Shown here piece after piece: positions 10,810-21,620 of a stretch of 64,000 bases of DNA. The notes beneath the pieces are model-generated. The model was not told where the DNA came from and did no database searches. It saw nothing but the letters and a program-made list of their open reading frames with translations. Numbering within the stretch: position 1 is the stretch's first letter; every line of letters begins with the position of its first letter. The stretch is taken from NCBI GenBank assembly GCA_030068075.1, contig CM057831.1, positions 12,753,370 to 12,817,369 of the forward strand. The letters run 5' to 3'. This DNA comes from Paguma larvata. Its lineage: Eukaryota > Chordata > Mammalia > Carnivora > Viverridae. The translations under genes and the position numbers were made by a program.

Positions 10810-11120
10810 AGGGGACCATAGGAAAACAAAGTATGAATGGCCATGATTTACTGGGCTCCTGAGTGAATTTGTATATCATTCTGATTATTGAATGTGTTGC
10901 TTAATTGTAGCTATAAAAAGGAATGGTCCATCTTCCCCATGAAAGCCTGGTGCTGGCTAATTGTTGTTTAATTAGTTGATTCCAGTGGTCTAGGGGTGAG
11001 TTTGGAATTATAATTAGAACTCCTATTATTTCAGGGAGATTGCTGAATTAATTAGTGGGACAATAGGATTCCTCATTGTTGACATCTTAAGAATCCATAA
11101 TAATAACTTTAAAAATGGGT
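10810..11120. promoter_or_regulatory. Candidate homeodomain-rich enhancer
   Basis: This is a repeat-free AT-rich island with three TAATTA sites within 86 bp (10969-10974, 11011-11016, 11049-11054) plus further ATTA/TAAT cores at 10886-11110. Flanks on both sides are GC-richer. There is no coding frame. A cluster of full homeodomain sites in a short unique island is characteristic of enhancers of developmental genes. Function and conservation are inferred. Confidence 0.5.
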
Positions 11121-12335
11121 TGCAATAATGGAAGTTGGTAATAGATTTGTCTTCTCTGCTGGCAGAGGCTGGACTTCAGGAGGACCAGGGCCTCCCTGTC
11201 TGCCCCCATCCCAGGCGAGGGATGGGAGTATGGTCCTGACTTGATGAGAGTTTTGGCTGGCTGGGGGTGGTAGAGGAAGTTGGGAGGAATCACACACCTG
11301 TGCTTGGCTTTCTCATGAGCTGAGCAGGTGGAGGCCAAAGGTAATGGGAGATGAGAGAGAAGAGGAAGGGAAGGGTCCAGCCAAGATTGTGTAGGGTTTA
11401 ATTCAAGGTCGATGAAGAAGAACCTTGCTTATAGCTCTGGTGATCACGGACAGCCATGCTGGCCAGGGGCAAGTGGCAGTGTCTCCGGAGAGGCAGGCCC
11501 AAGTGGTGACATGGCCAAGGTCATGCAAGGAGCTGTTGGAGCTGGATGGGTCCCTGGGAGCCTGTGTTCCCAAAGCCCCTCTGTGACTCCCAGCCTGTGC
11601 CTGGCCAGGGACAAGGTTGGCTGCTATTTAGTCCCAGGTGACCTTCTGTCTACGATCTTACCGTAGCTCCCTCTGGGCTTGCCCATATTAGGGTGGGGAG
11701 CTGGGAGGATTCTGCTCCCTCTTCTCCTGAACTTGCCCTCTCCTTCCCTCGCCATTTTCCTCCTCTCCCCAGGAGTCACCAGAAGCATCTCCCCTTCTGG
11801 ATATAAAAGAGAAATACTGCTTTGTAGCTTCAGCAAGAGAGGTGATAATGAGAATATAGGAGAAACTGTTTATCCAGGTAGTTAATATATGAATCGTCTG
11901 AAGGTCACGTGGCATCTCTTTCAAAGAGAGATTCCTGTCCCAGCCTCAGCTGCGCACGTGGAGAAGTGGGACGGGGTGCAGTTCTGTCCCGAATTCTGTA
12001 GCTTGTGGAGTTGGGCCATTAAGCAAATGCCTGAGAGGGCGGGGGGCCAGGTGGGTTTCCGGGTGGGTGAGTGGGCGGTGCCCTCAGAGGAGTGTGGGGG
12101 GAGGCGGAGACCTGTGGAAAGCACAGAACGGGATGACAGAGATCTCTTGGCTTAGAAGAACCTTCTTCCTTCGGCTTCCGAAGACAGTTGCCCAATGACA
12201 GCGGGATGGGGGCCCACTCCAGGCACCATGTCTTGAGTGTTCATCTTCCCCTTTCCCCCACCAGTGTCCCACTCCGCTCTTCCAGTGGATTCTTAGGTAT
12301 CCACTAAGGGGGCAGGGGCCTGGGGAGCTTCTTGG
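11121..12335. other. Unassigned DNA
   Basis: No gene was seen. 11440-11560 has weak MIR-like wording ('ccaaggtcatgcaagg'). The rest is unrecognised. Confidence 0.4.
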
Positions 12336-12480
12336 AAGGCAGATCATTAAGATTTAATGGGACTTTTCCTTGCCAGACAGGGGAGATCGTAAAATGCAAC
12401 TAATTTAGATAGCCAGGGGATCACAGAGTCATTTCACCTGTCGGCTAGCAAAGGCCAGACGTGAAATTATGCCAGTCCGT
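12336..12480. promoter_or_regulatory. Possible conserved non-coding block
   Basis: A short AT-richer island with 'cattaagatttaatgg' near 12346 and 'aactaatttagat' near 12399, next to a CpG-containing stretch (12480-12640). It is repeat-free and compositional evidence only. Confidence 0.3.
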
Positions 12481-13179
12481 GCTGTTCTCGCTCCAGCCCT
12501 CCAGCGGGCTGCAGCTGTGCTGGCCCAAAGCAGCTGCTGGACAGCGCCCCTCCCCGCCGGCGGCCAGGTGTGCTGCGCGGCCCACCGGGGTAGTTAGCGG
12601 TGCTGAGAGCCTAATGAGGACAGCGATGCCGAGCAGGGTCCAGCAGCCACGAGCCCCCGTGCGGTGCACAGACTCCTTGGCTCTGGCCCCGGGGACCACA
12701 GCCGCAGCGCAGACATCCTTCTCATCCCCTTGATCCCTGCAGCGGGGTTTCCAGAGCCTCCATCTGTCAGGGTCCTGTCCTTCTGGCAGAGCGAGCCCAT
12801 CAGCTGAAGGAAGTGAGTTGGAGAAGGGGGTGCAGTGTGCGAACGAGTGTGTGCGTGTGCACGCGCGGGTGTGAGACAAAGAATCAGACGGGCAGACAAA
12901 GGGAGAGAGACAGGGCAGACCGGGAGAAGGAGAGAAACAAGGCCGGGGGGCAGGGAAATAGAAGGGCGACGGTCGCCTTCCCTAGGGCAGGGACATTTGG
13001 TCAAGGCCGGTCTCGACTGTGAGCCTGCACCCACGGGAACCTGGAAATTAGAATCTGGAGGGGCCCAGGTGGGCACAGTCCGCAGTCCTCTGGGGCTCTC
13101 TGCTCCAAGCCTCCACTCTTGGGCTGAGAATATGCTGGATTAAAGACCTCCAAGAAGCCAGAGAGAGGAGGGGGTTTAG
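12481..13179. other. Unassigned GC-rich DNA
   Basis: No repeat or gene was recognised. 12835-12870 is (TG)-like with CG steps. Open frames of 144 and 160 codons on the minus strand are Pro/Ser/Leu-rich, lack a domain and overlap other frames. Confidence 0.4.
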
Positions 13180-13184
13180 AGCTG

Positions 13185-13400
13185 CCCGTAGGTGCGCGAT
13201 GGAACCAGCTGTAGCTGTGGACCCCAGAAGGCTCTGCCGCTTACGGCGGGCATGCGCTCTCTGAGGTCACATAAAAGCGAGGACGCTGTTGCCAACCGCC
13301 TGGCATTGTCATGAGTGTTAATGAGACAACACGGCAAAAACTTCTGGGACATACCAGGCACCCAGCGAGCCGCAGTTAGCCACCTTCCCTTCCTTCTGTA
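13185..13400 (+). repeat. MIR SINE relic (sense, 3' part)
   Basis: 'gttaatgagacaacac' followed by 'accaggcacccagc' follows the MIR 3' half (a 'gattaaatgagataa...gcctggcacatagtaa' order). Strongly diverged. Confidence 0.5.
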
Positions 13401-13559
13401 AGCGAGCTGCCTAGTGCAGCATCATACCCGTGCTTGGCCCTTAGTACAACCTGGCATAATCAGACTCGGGAACCCGAGAACCATTTCGGAGCTGCCCAGC
13501 AGGACGGGGGTTGGGGCCGGGCCCCCCCTACGCTCCCCTGCCATGTATTCCTCCTCACC

Positions 13560-13680
13560 TTGCGTGGCCCAACTCCACAGGTACTCAGAGTGAGAGGTGG
13601 AGAGGGTTGCTAATGCCAGTACTCCCCTGAGGCTGGGTTTGAGCCCTGGCTCTGCCCCTCGCTGGCTGTTGCAAGTTCAG
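13560..13680 (+). repeat. MIR SINE relic (sense, 5' part)
   Basis: 'gggtttgagccctggctctg' resembles the tRNA-like B-box region of MIR. It is short and low-confidence. Confidence 0.4.
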
Positions 13681-13839
13681 GGTCAGCCGTTCCGCCCAGA
13701 GTGGGGCCGAGGGGTGGGACATCCCACAGGCAGTGCGGCGCCTTCCCCGCGTCTGAGGTCCGTCCCACCCCAAGGTGCGTGCCCTGGAAGGCTCAGAGGC
13801 AGACTCCTTCCTGAAAAGAACAGGAAGTTCAGGCAGCAT

Positions 13840-14392
13840 CTCTGGAGCACTTCCTGTGTACCAGACCCTGCCCTGGCACCGAGGATTCTGGAGACGCTAA
13901 GGCTGGCAGAAGGGCATGTAGGGGTAACTCGCGGGGCACCGTTCCGAGGAGGTGACGTCTTTCCTCTTAGACCTGGAAGGTCAGAAGGAACCCTCCACAC
14001 AGAGGTCAGGGCAGAGCCTTCCGGGTGAGGGGGAATTAGGCTGGAGCAAAATCCCCCACGTGCGGCGTGCTTGGTGTCCTTGAGAGACAGAAAATGGCCA
14101 GAGTGGCTGGCTCCTGGCAGACAAAGTTGGGGTGGGGAGGTAGGCGGCCAGGCCGCAGCTCCAGGCGTGGCCTTGGGGCCCGGAAGGAATTTGGGATTTT
14201 GCTCTCAAGTGAGATGAGAAGCTGGAGGAGTTTCAAGCAGGGAGTGACATAATCTGATGTATATTTGAAAGTATTTCTGACTGGTCTTTAAGAATAAACT
14301 GTACGGGAGGAAAAGCTAAGAAGTGGCTGAGTAGCAGGCTGGCTGAGAGCCGATGCAGGCTTGGGCAGAGGGCGGAATTCAGATATGTGTGA
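13840..14392 (-). repeat. L2 LINE, antisense, left half of an interrupted copy
   Basis: It starts with the antisense L2 3' terminus ('tggagcacttcctgtgtacc') and runs into 'caagcagggagtgacataatctgatg' with 'ctgactggtctttaag', the reverse complement of conserved L2 ORF2 3' wording. The copy resumes at about 16820, so L1 insertion split it. No frame survives. Confidence 0.8.
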
Positions 14393-14395
14393 TTT

Positions 14396-15605
14396 CCTTT
14401 TTTTTTTTTTTTATTAAGGCACACTTTACATGCACTAAAATTCACCATTTAGTGTGAAGTTCTGTGAGTTTTGACCAATGCCCGCCCTGTGTGACCACCG
14501 CCACTCAAGATAGAGAACGTTTCCCGGCACCCTGCAGACTCCCCGTTGTCAGCCCCTCCCCCACCCCCACCCGCCACTTCTCCAGTTTTGTCCCTGTGGG
14601 TTCGCCTTTTCTGAAAAGTCACGTAAATGGCATCGTACAGGTTGTAACTTTGGGAGTCTTAGCACAACGCGCGCCTTCCCTCAGCGCGATGCGTTTGAGA
14701 GTCAGCCGAGCTGCTCGTAGATGAATAAGCAGCTCACTCCTTTTTACTGCTGCGTAGTATTCCATTCTGCGAAAGTAGTGGTTTCTTCACTCGCCACTTG
14801 AAGGACATTTGGGCCGTGTTTTTGTTTTTGGCAGTTTCAATAAAGCCGCTGTTAACCATCGTGTACAGATTTCTATGTGAACGTAAGTCGTCATTTCACC
14901 TGGGTCCGTGCCAAGGCGTGGAACCCTGGGGCATCGGCAGGTGCGTGTTTAACTTTGGCGGAAACCGCCGAGCTGTTTTCCAGAGCGGCTGGGCCGTTTT
15001 GGACCCCCACTAGCCATGTATCAGAGTTCTAGTGGCTCTGAATCCTCCCCAACCCTTGGTATTAATCTTTTAAAGTTTATTTATTTTTGAGAGAGAGAAA
15101 AAGAGAGAGAGCTGGCGAGCGCAAGTCGGGGAGGGGCAGAGTGAGACAGAGAGAGAGAGAATCCCAAGCAGGCTCCCCTTGGCAGCATGGAGCTCCCCAG
15201 GGACCTCGAGCTCACAAACCAGGAGATCGTTACCTGAGCCAAAATCTAGAGTCAGACACTTGACCAACTTAGCCACCCAGTTGTCCTTTTTTTAAAAAAT
15301 CTTTTTTTGATTTAAAAAATATCTTTCTCTATTCTAATGGATATCTAGCGGTAGCTCCTTGCGGTTTTAATTAGCTTGTCTCCAGGGACTCACGGTGTAA
15401 GTATCTTTTCATCTGCTCGTTTGCATTCCTTCTGTCTTCTTGGGTGAAGTGTCTGTTTAAGTTTTTGTACATTTTCGTATTGCTGGTTAGTTTTCTTCTT
15501 ACGGAGTTTCGAGAGTTCTTTATGTATTCTGGGTAGAAGTTCTTTATCAGAGACGTGATTTGCACTGTTTTCTCCCAGTCTGTGGCTTGTCCTTTCCCGC
15601 TCTCC
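14396..15605 (-). mobile_element. L1 LINE (older L1M type), antisense, 3' part
   Basis: A T-run at 14397-14413 marks the poly-A end on the minus strand. Next come L1 3' UTR wording ('gcactaaaattcaccattta'), then the antisense ORF2 end ('tgagttttgaccaatgc', 'tagtattccatt', 'ttgtttttggcagtttcaataaagc') and more ORF2 to about 15605. The reverse-transcriptase gene is 5'-truncated and broken throughout. The element is interrupted by a SINE (15067-15286) and by a second L1 (about 15610-16277), and continues at 16278-16815. Confidence 0.88.
15067..15286 (-). mobile_element. CAN-SINE, antisense, older copy inside L1
   Basis: It has the 'gtttatttatttttgagaga' tail side and 'cacttgaccaacttagccacc' head side with several differences from the young copies ('ttgtcc' instead of 'gcgcccc'), indicating an older subfamily or more decay. 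It sits within antisense L1 sequence, so it post-dates the L1. Confidence 0.85.
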
Positions 15606-15799
15606 CACGTTTGCTGTCCCTCGCTCTCTGTTAAATCACGAGACCCAAGGATATTTATGAAAATAGAACAAAGACTAAGACGTATGAGATTCTTTTATTA
15701 CGGACCACGCCTCTGTTGTCATTCAGGGGATGGCTTCAGAAGACAGCCTGTATGAGGCTCTTATCTTGATGGCCCAGACTTTGTGGTTTCTCTTTTTCT
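15606..15799. other. Unassigned insert between two L1 parts
   Basis: This stretch interrupts the outer L1. It could be the far 3' UTR of the inner L1 or an independent insertion. No family was recognised. Confidence 0.35.
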
Positions 15800-16277
15800 T
15801 ATTACAGTCAAAATAACAGAAATTTAGTATCGTAACCATTTTTGCAGGTACGGTACCGCAGCACTAAATACGTGGCCATTATTGTGTAACCAATCTCTAG
15901 GACTCTTTTCATCTCTCGCAACTGAAATCTTACACCTATCAAGTAACCGCTCTCCACCCCCTGCGCCCCCAGCCCCTGGCCTCTGACTCTCTGAATTCGG
16001 CTACTTGTTAAGTGGCATCGTGCCGTATTTATCCCTTTGTGATGGCTTATTTCCCTTAACACCGTGTTCTCAAGGTATATAACCCATATTATAGCACGGG
16101 ACAGATTTTCTTTCTTTTTTAAGGCTCAATGATATTCCAGTGTATACTTGTACCATTCTTCGTCCAAATGTCAACGGACATTTGGATTGTTTATACTTTT
16201 TGATTGTTGTGAATAATGCCTCTGTCAAGTTGAGTGTAAAAATACCTCTTTGAGACTCTGCCTTCAGCTCCTTTGGC
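15800..16277 (-). mobile_element. Second L1 fragment, antisense, nested in the first
   Basis: It restarts at an L1 3' UTR ('atcgtaaccatttttgcagg', 'gtgtaaccaatctctaggac') and proceeds again through the end of ORF2 ('gatattccagtgtatacttg', 'tgtgaataatgcctctg', 'ctctttgagactctgcc'). The outer L1 already passed this part, so this is a separate copy. Outer L1 wording resumes at 'cttcctttcatgcctc', resembling the 'cttgtcctttcccgctc' left of the insert: a degenerate candidate target duplication. Confidence 0.75.
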
Positions 16278-16815
16278 TTCCTTTCATGCCTCTTAACAGT
16301 GCCTTTTGAAGAAGAGAAGTTGTTAATTTGACAAAGCCTCATTTGTCAGTTTTTTTTTCTTTTATGGATTGTAGGTCAGTGTTGTATCTAAGTACTCATT
16401 GCTTAATGCAAGGTCACAAATATATCCTCCTACATTTTCTTCTAGAAATTTTATAATTTTAGATGTTTTTGGTTTGGTCCATGATCCATATTGAACTCTT
16501 TTTATATATGGTGAGGGTATGGTATGGGTTCAGGTTTTAAATTTTTTTTTTCATGTTTATTTATTTTTGAGAGAGAAAGACAGAGTGTGAGCGGAGGAGG
16601 GGCAGAGAGAGAGGGAGACACAGAATCTGAAGCAGGCTCCAGGCTCTGAGCTGTCAGCCGTCAGCACCAAGCGGGACATGGGGCTTGAACCCACAAACCG
16701 CAAGATCATGACCTGAGCTCCAGTTGGATGCTTAACCAACTGAGCTACCCAGGCGCCCGTCAGAACCATTTCTTGAAAAGACTATCCTTCCTCCGCTGAG
16801 TTTCTTTTACACTAG
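16278..16815 (-). mobile_element. Outer L1, continued (antisense ORF2)
   Basis: It continues antisense L1 ORF2 ('gtgccttttgaagaagag', 'tcttttatggattgtagg', 'ttcttctagaaattttataa', and after the SINE 'accatttcttgaaaagacta'). It ends at about 16815, where L2 sequence resumes. No frame is intact. Confidence 0.82.
16541..16758 (-). mobile_element. CAN-SINE (feliform type), antisense, inside L1
   Basis: The left T-run, 'catgtttatttatttttgag', feliform body and antisense head 'gagctacccaggcgcccg' are all present. A small local duplication ('cagccgtcagc', about 16655-16665) is seen in the body. The target duplication is not clear. Confidence 0.92.
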
Positions 16816-16819
16816 ATGC

Positions 16820-17470
16820 GTTTTTGAGATGGGATTACCAGGACTCATGTCTGGATGTGGAACACGAGGGAAAAGAGAGAAATTAAGGGTGACTGAGTGT
16901 TGGCTCAAGCACCTGGTTGGATTATGGTGCCATTTTCTAAGATGGCGGAACATAGGGGAGAAGAAGCGTGGGAGCCGGGAGTTTGGAGTTATGTTTTGGA
17001 AGAGCCCATGAGGCATGAGACCATTTGGCAAGAAGACAGCTGACAAAGGAGTCTGGAGTTCGGGACGGAGGTAAAGGCTGGAGATACACATTTTGCAAGT
17101 CATTGGCGCATAGCAGCAGGTCAGCCAACACGCAGAGCGCCGTGTGCCGGGCACAGCAATAGACCTGCGTGCAAGGGATGGCGGGGCTCTGGGGCAAGGC
17201 GTAAGGTGGGGAGCACGGGAGGACCTTAGAGGAGGTCACGTGAGTGGGTCTGAATGAGCGAGTAGGGGTTTGCCAAGAGAGGACCTGGGGATTGGCATTT
17301 CAGGGGAGAGATCAGAATACGCACGGGTGGGAGGGGCGTAAAGCGTAGGGTCTTCAGGAAACTGCAAAAAGTTTGGAGCAGCCAGTGGGAAGATGCAGGG
17401 TCAGGAGGACGGGGAAGGATGAGTCCAGAAGAAGACAAGGCCGGTTCAGGAAGAGCCATTATTTAGAGAG
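16820..17470 (-). repeat. L2 LINE, antisense, right half of the interrupted copy
   Basis: 'gtctggatgtggaacacgag', 'aagggtgactgagtgttgg', 'gagtctggagttcgggacgg' and 'ctggagatacacattttgc' follow the reverse complement of L2 ORF2 in the order expected just after the part that stops at 14392. It is a fossil reverse transcriptase, not translatable. Confidence 0.8.
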
Positions 17471-18079
17471 AAGAGTTTAAACTTTCTCGCGGAGACATTG
17501 CGCAAATCAGTGACAAACTTTCCTTGAGGTCGTGACCATCCATCTGTCGTCACACCTTTGTTTCAGGTGAAGAACCAGGGCCATGGTGAGGAGTAGAGAC
17601 CAGGAGACAGGAAGCAGGAAGGTCAGGGAGGAGGAGTTAGTTCCCTGGGAGAAGCAGAGTGTCTGCCCTTGGCAATGGTTGGAAGGATGGAAAAGTCGAG
17701 GTGACAGTGAAGGCATTTAGGACAAGGACCCTCCTCTTTTAGTGTCCCTTCCTTCTGCCCCGCACCAGCAAGACTCCCCTTCCTCTGACTTGGAGAATGC
17801 GTTTGTCCCCAGGGATCCCTGATTAGCTGAATCTCTCTGTGCTTTGGGCATCCCCAGACCTGATGTGCAGTTGAAATCAAGGCACCTGCTCGTTCCTCCT
17901 CTGCCCGGGCATGGCAGTGAGGTGGCGGGGGGGGGGGGGTGGAACGAGACACAGGCCTTCCGTGGATGGGTGACGGGACTGATCCTTCATCTGTTGGCCT
18001 AATCAGACCCTGTCTGTCCTGACAGGAATACAGATGCGATGCTTCTTCTTCACTCTGTCTGAAATTGCTTTGTAATAAC
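17471..18079. other. Unassigned DNA
   Basis: No gene was seen. The left part could still be degenerate L2. A G run lies at 17926-17938. Confidence 0.4.
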
Positions 18080-18430
18080 AGTAGGAGTTAGAGAGGCATT
18101 TTTATTGATTAAACAATCGAGGCGATTTGTCTTTACAAAACTGAAAATATAGAGGTGTCTCTTTCTCCCTCTGTATACATTACGCATGCTTATTTATTAG
18201 AGGCAACAGTCTCTGCTTATAATCAAGCTGATGTTTATGATGGGGCTGCTTTACAATGCCAGGCCGAGATGATAGAACGGGAGCCGGGGTGAAAAGAAGC
18301 CTAATGTAATGACACTGACAATCAGGGGTGAGAGGCCCCCGGGGAAGGCAGCGCCGGCGGGGATGAGTGGTTGGAAGGAGCCGTGGAGCCATTTTGATAT
18401 GGAAAAAGGAATCTTATAATGTCGCACGGG
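18080..18430. promoter_or_regulatory. Candidate conserved non-coding element
   Basis: AT-rich and repeat-free, with 'tttttattgattaaacaatc' at 18099-18118 (paired ATTGAT/AATCGA-like sites), 'cttatttattagagg' near 18189, 'ataatcaagctgatg' near 18219 and 'cctaatgtaatgacac' near 18300. No frame is open. It sits between an L2 and a MIR. Confidence 0.4.
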
Positions 18431-18454
18431 GAGAACAAGATGGCTTTGGATCGG

Positions 18455-18615
18455 ACGGCTCAAGGTTTGAATCCTAGCCCCGCCGTTTATTGCCTGTGTC
18501 ACCTGGGAGACGTTACTTAAAGTCTCTGACACCCAAAATAGAGATAACGACACCTAATCGGATGGCGTACGCGAATCGCTTAGCACCTCGTGAGACGCAA
18601 GGGGTTGTTATCTTG
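18455..18615 (+). repeat. MIR SINE relic (sense)
   Basis: 'ggtttgaatcctagccccgc', 'ttattgcctgtgtcacctgg', 'acgttacttaaagtctctga' and 'cgcttagcacc' follow the MIR order from B-box to 3' end. Confidence 0.75.
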
Positions 18616-18955
18616 ATCTCTCCAGAATGGGCTTCCAGGTCGGGGCGGGTGCGTTAAGGCGCTCGGGACGGCAGCTTGGGTACTGAGCAAGTCAGGAGCT
18701 GCTCAGGCTTGAAGTTCAGGCCCGGCGCATTCATCCTAACTCCTGCTTGCGAGGCTAGCCCGCTGGCTCACACGGCAGGTACGCCCGGTGTCGGGCCGTC
18801 TCGGGCCTGCTGGATTACTGGGCTGGGTACTGGTTAGCCGCGGTGCTGGGTTTGTTTTCACGGGGAGGCAGCAGGCAGCTGGAGGTTGGTAAGCTGCCTT
18901 TCCCACTGCGTGGGTGGAGCGTGGCCTTGTTGGACAAGGATGCCGCTGCTAGAGC
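18616..18955. other. Unassigned DNA
   Basis: CpG-containing unique sequence with no recognisable gene or repeat. Confidence 0.4.
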
Positions 18956-19100
18956 CACTGGCTGCATTATTAAGAGATCTTTCTAATTCCAAACTGATAC
19001 GGCGTAATTGTTGCAGCCCTGCAGGGCTCTGTATGAGGAGTGCTGGCAGTCACTTGGCTCCCGGGTTTGCTAAATCGTATTCATGAATTCAATTCATCAC
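18956..19100. promoter_or_regulatory. Possible conserved non-coding block
   Basis: A short repeat-free AT island with 'gcattattaagagatctttc' and 'gcgtaattgttgcag', ending in 'catgaattcaattcatc', a near-palindrome. Composition only. Confidence 0.3.
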
Positions 19101-19425
19101 CCTGGATGGTGAGCTTCGGCACATAGACCACGGGCATGCAGACTCGAGAGGGCGGGCGGCCAGAGGTGAGCAAGACAGATGTCCAGAGCACTCATCTCTG
19201 CTGTGCTGTGGCTAGACTTGGCCTGCTCTTGGGGACACCCAGAACCCGGGAGGAGGTGAAATAGCTTAGGTGGGGGCTCTCTGCGTGCTTCCGTCCTCAG
19301 GTTTTGCAGTGCCTGGATTGGGGTCTGGGGGCGGGGGCAGAAGCTTCTTGGAGTATGGTGTTCTTGGTGTTGGAGCGTTTGGGTGAGGTGACCACCCTGC
19401 CAGTCGATTCTCTTTCTCACTGCCG
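19101..19425. other. Unassigned DNA
   Basis: No gene or repeat was recognised. Confidence 0.4.
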
Positions 19426-19429
19426 GCAA

Positions 19430-20027
19430 CTGATCAGTAAGTACATGTCTGGTACCTGCTGTGTGCAAGCACAGAGGGGACAGGGTTACGCTGGGAGGAG
19501 GAGGCAGCAAGCATAATACGAAGTCTTTGCTGGCTAATCTTGAGTAGGTTTTCACGGGGCAGAGAGTTACTGTGAGCTAGACGAGTGAGGAAAGCCCTAC
19601 AGCGGGAGTGGGGTCTGCAGGATGCAGTCGGTGGGGTAGCCTGAGAGGCATTCCAGGAGTCAAGGGTGTAAGCCAAGGGCGAAGTGTGTGGAATAATGAA
19701 TGGAAGAGTTTAGTGTCAGGGAATCATGCGGGACAGTGTTGTCAACGTTTTGGGTCAGATAATTCTTTGTTATGGGGGTTGCCCTGGCATTGTGGAATAC
19801 TAAGCAGTATCTCTGGCCTCTACCCACTGGGTTCCAGTTATATCCAAGCCTTGCAGCCCCGAGTTGTGACAACCGAATATATCTCTAGACTTGCCAGACA
19901 TCCGCATGCAGAGTTGCCCTCAGTTGAGAGCCGCAGTGTAGGGGATAATCAGAGATTATCAGCAATAAAATGAATGGGCCAAGTCTGGAAGGGCCTTGGG
20001 TTTCACATTAAGAAGGTTAGGACTGTA
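19430..20027 (-). repeat. L2 LINE, antisense, split by a MITE
   Basis: 'gcattccaggagtcaaggg' with 'aagccaagggcgaagtg' (left) and 'gggccaagtctggaaggg' with 'cttgggtttcac' (right, 19975-20000) match the antisense L2 order around 'ttccaggcagagggaac' and 'ccagatcatgtagggcctt'. The hAT-like MITE at about 19737-19942 lies between them. Confidence 0.6.
19737..19942 (-). mobile_element. hAT-Charlie-type MITE, antisense
   Basis: 'ggcattgtggaatactaagc', 'ctggcctctacccactgg' and 'gttgtgacaaccgaatatat' are the reverse complement of the same small element found in sense at 34160-34345 ('acatttggcgatgtctggag'). Both belong to a short non-autonomous DNA transposon of the MER class. I did not assign a subfamily name. 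Confidence 0.7.
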
Positions 20028-20878
20028 TATAACTCAACAACAATGAAAAATCAACCTGATTGAAAAATGGGCAAAAGGCTTGAACAGGCACTTCTCCAAA
20101 GGGCCAATAAGCATATGAAAGGATGCTGGATATCATTAATCATCAGAAGTACAAATCAAAACCACAGTGAGATGTCACTTCACACGCATTGGGAAGGCTA
20201 CTATCAAAAACATATGTAGAAATAATAAGTGTCGACAGGGATACGGAGTTGTGCACCGTTGGTGGGCCACTGTGGAAAACAGTTATGTGACTCCTCAAAA
20301 AATTAAAAGTAGAATTATTATGTGATCTAGAGATCCCACTTCTGAGTATATATCCAAAAATAATTGAAAGCAAGATTTGAAGAAATATCTGCACACCCAT
20401 GTTCGTAGCAGCGCCATTCACAATCGCCAAGAGGTGGAAACAACTCACATGCCTAATGATGGATGGGTGGATACACAAAATGTAGCATATACAGAGAATG
20501 GAATATTATTCAACCTTACGAAGGGAAGGGAATTCTGTCACAGGCTACAACATGCATGAGCCTTGGGGACATTATGCTCGGTGAAACAAGCCAGTCACAA
20601 AAGGATAAATATGGTTTGATTTCACTCATATGAGGTATATTGTCAAGTCCATAGAGAGATAAAGTAGAATGGTGGTTACACAGAGCGGGGGAGGAGGGAC
20701 AAAAGGAAGTCGTTGTTTAATGGGTATAGAGTTTCACTTCTGCAAGAAGCAGGATTCTGGAGATCTATTTCACAACAATGTAAATATACTTAACACTACT
20801 GACCTGTGTGCCTAAAATGGTTAAGATGGTAGATTGTATGATATGTGTTTTTTACCACAGTATAAAAAAATAAAAAAA
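20028..20878 (+). mobile_element. L1 LINE 3' end, sense
   Basis: It begins in the last part of ORF2 ('aaaaatgggcaaaaggct', 'caaagggccaataagcatat', 'accacagtgagatg', 'tgctggatatcattaatc'). It then reads the endonuclease-distal C-terminal region ('gtggaaacaactcacatgcc', 'ggaatattattcaacctt') and the 3' UTR ('aaatggttaagatggtag') and ends in an A-rich tail at 20865-20882. Stop codons and frameshifts break the frame. The copy is heavily 5'-truncated. Confidence 0.9.
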
Positions 20879-21122
20879 AGAAAAATTTTATTCTGGAAAT
20901 AACGGGGAGATATGGGCAGATGATTCAGAGAGGTACTACTGTGCAGCCATCACCACCATCCATTTCCAGAACTTTTTCAACCTGGCAACCTGAAACTCTG
21001 CACCCATTAAATACTAACTCTCCATTCCTTCCTCCCCTGGAGTCACCATTCTTCTCTTCTTTTTAAATGTGACTATTCTAGCTACCTCATAGAAGTAGAA
21101 CCATATAATATTTGTCCTTTTG

Positions 21123-21341
21123 TTTTTTGTTTCTTTTTTTCTTTTAAACATTTATTTATTTTGGAGAGACAGAGCACAAGTAGGGGAGGGGCAGAGAGAG
21201 AAGGAGACACAAAATCTGAAGCAGTCTCCAGGCTCTGAGCTGTCAGCACAGAGCCCGATGTGGGGCAGGAACCCACGACCTTTGAGATTGTGACCTGAGC
21301 TGAAGTTGGATGCTTAACCAACTGAGCCACCCAGGTACCCC
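21123..21341 (-). mobile_element. CAN-SINE (feliform type), antisense, in L1
   Basis: It has a T-rich tail, feliform body and antisense head. The flanking duplication is 16 bp with one mismatch (21107-21122 and 21344-21359), so its edges are certain. Confidence 0.95.
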
Positions 21342-21402
21342 AGAATATTTGGCCTTTTGTATCTGGCTTATTTCACTTAGCATAATGTCTTCAAGCTCTA
21401 CC

Positions 21403-21620
21403 TTTTTTTTTTTTTTTTTTTAATGTTTTTATTTCTTTTTGAGAGAGAGACAGACAGACAGAGCACAAATGGGGGAGGGGCAGAGAGAGAGGGAGACACA
21501 GAATATGAAGCAGGCTCCAGGCTCTGAGCTTTCAGCACAGAGCCTGACATGGGGCTCAAACTCATAAGCCATGAGATCATGACCTGAGCTGAAGTCAGAC
21601 ACTTAATGACTGAGCCACCC
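21403..21620 (-). mobile_element. CAN-SINE (feliform type), antisense, in L1
   Basis: A long T run (about 21403-21420) is followed by the SINE body and the antisense head ending 'actgagccaccc'. The last bases of the usual head are missing. A 10-bp duplication with one mismatch flanks it (21393-21402 and 21621-21630). Confidence 0.93.

Noticed and set aside
20028..20878. Functional LINE-1 reverse transcriptase
   Set aside because: Only the last part of ORF2 is present, broken by stops and frameshifts.
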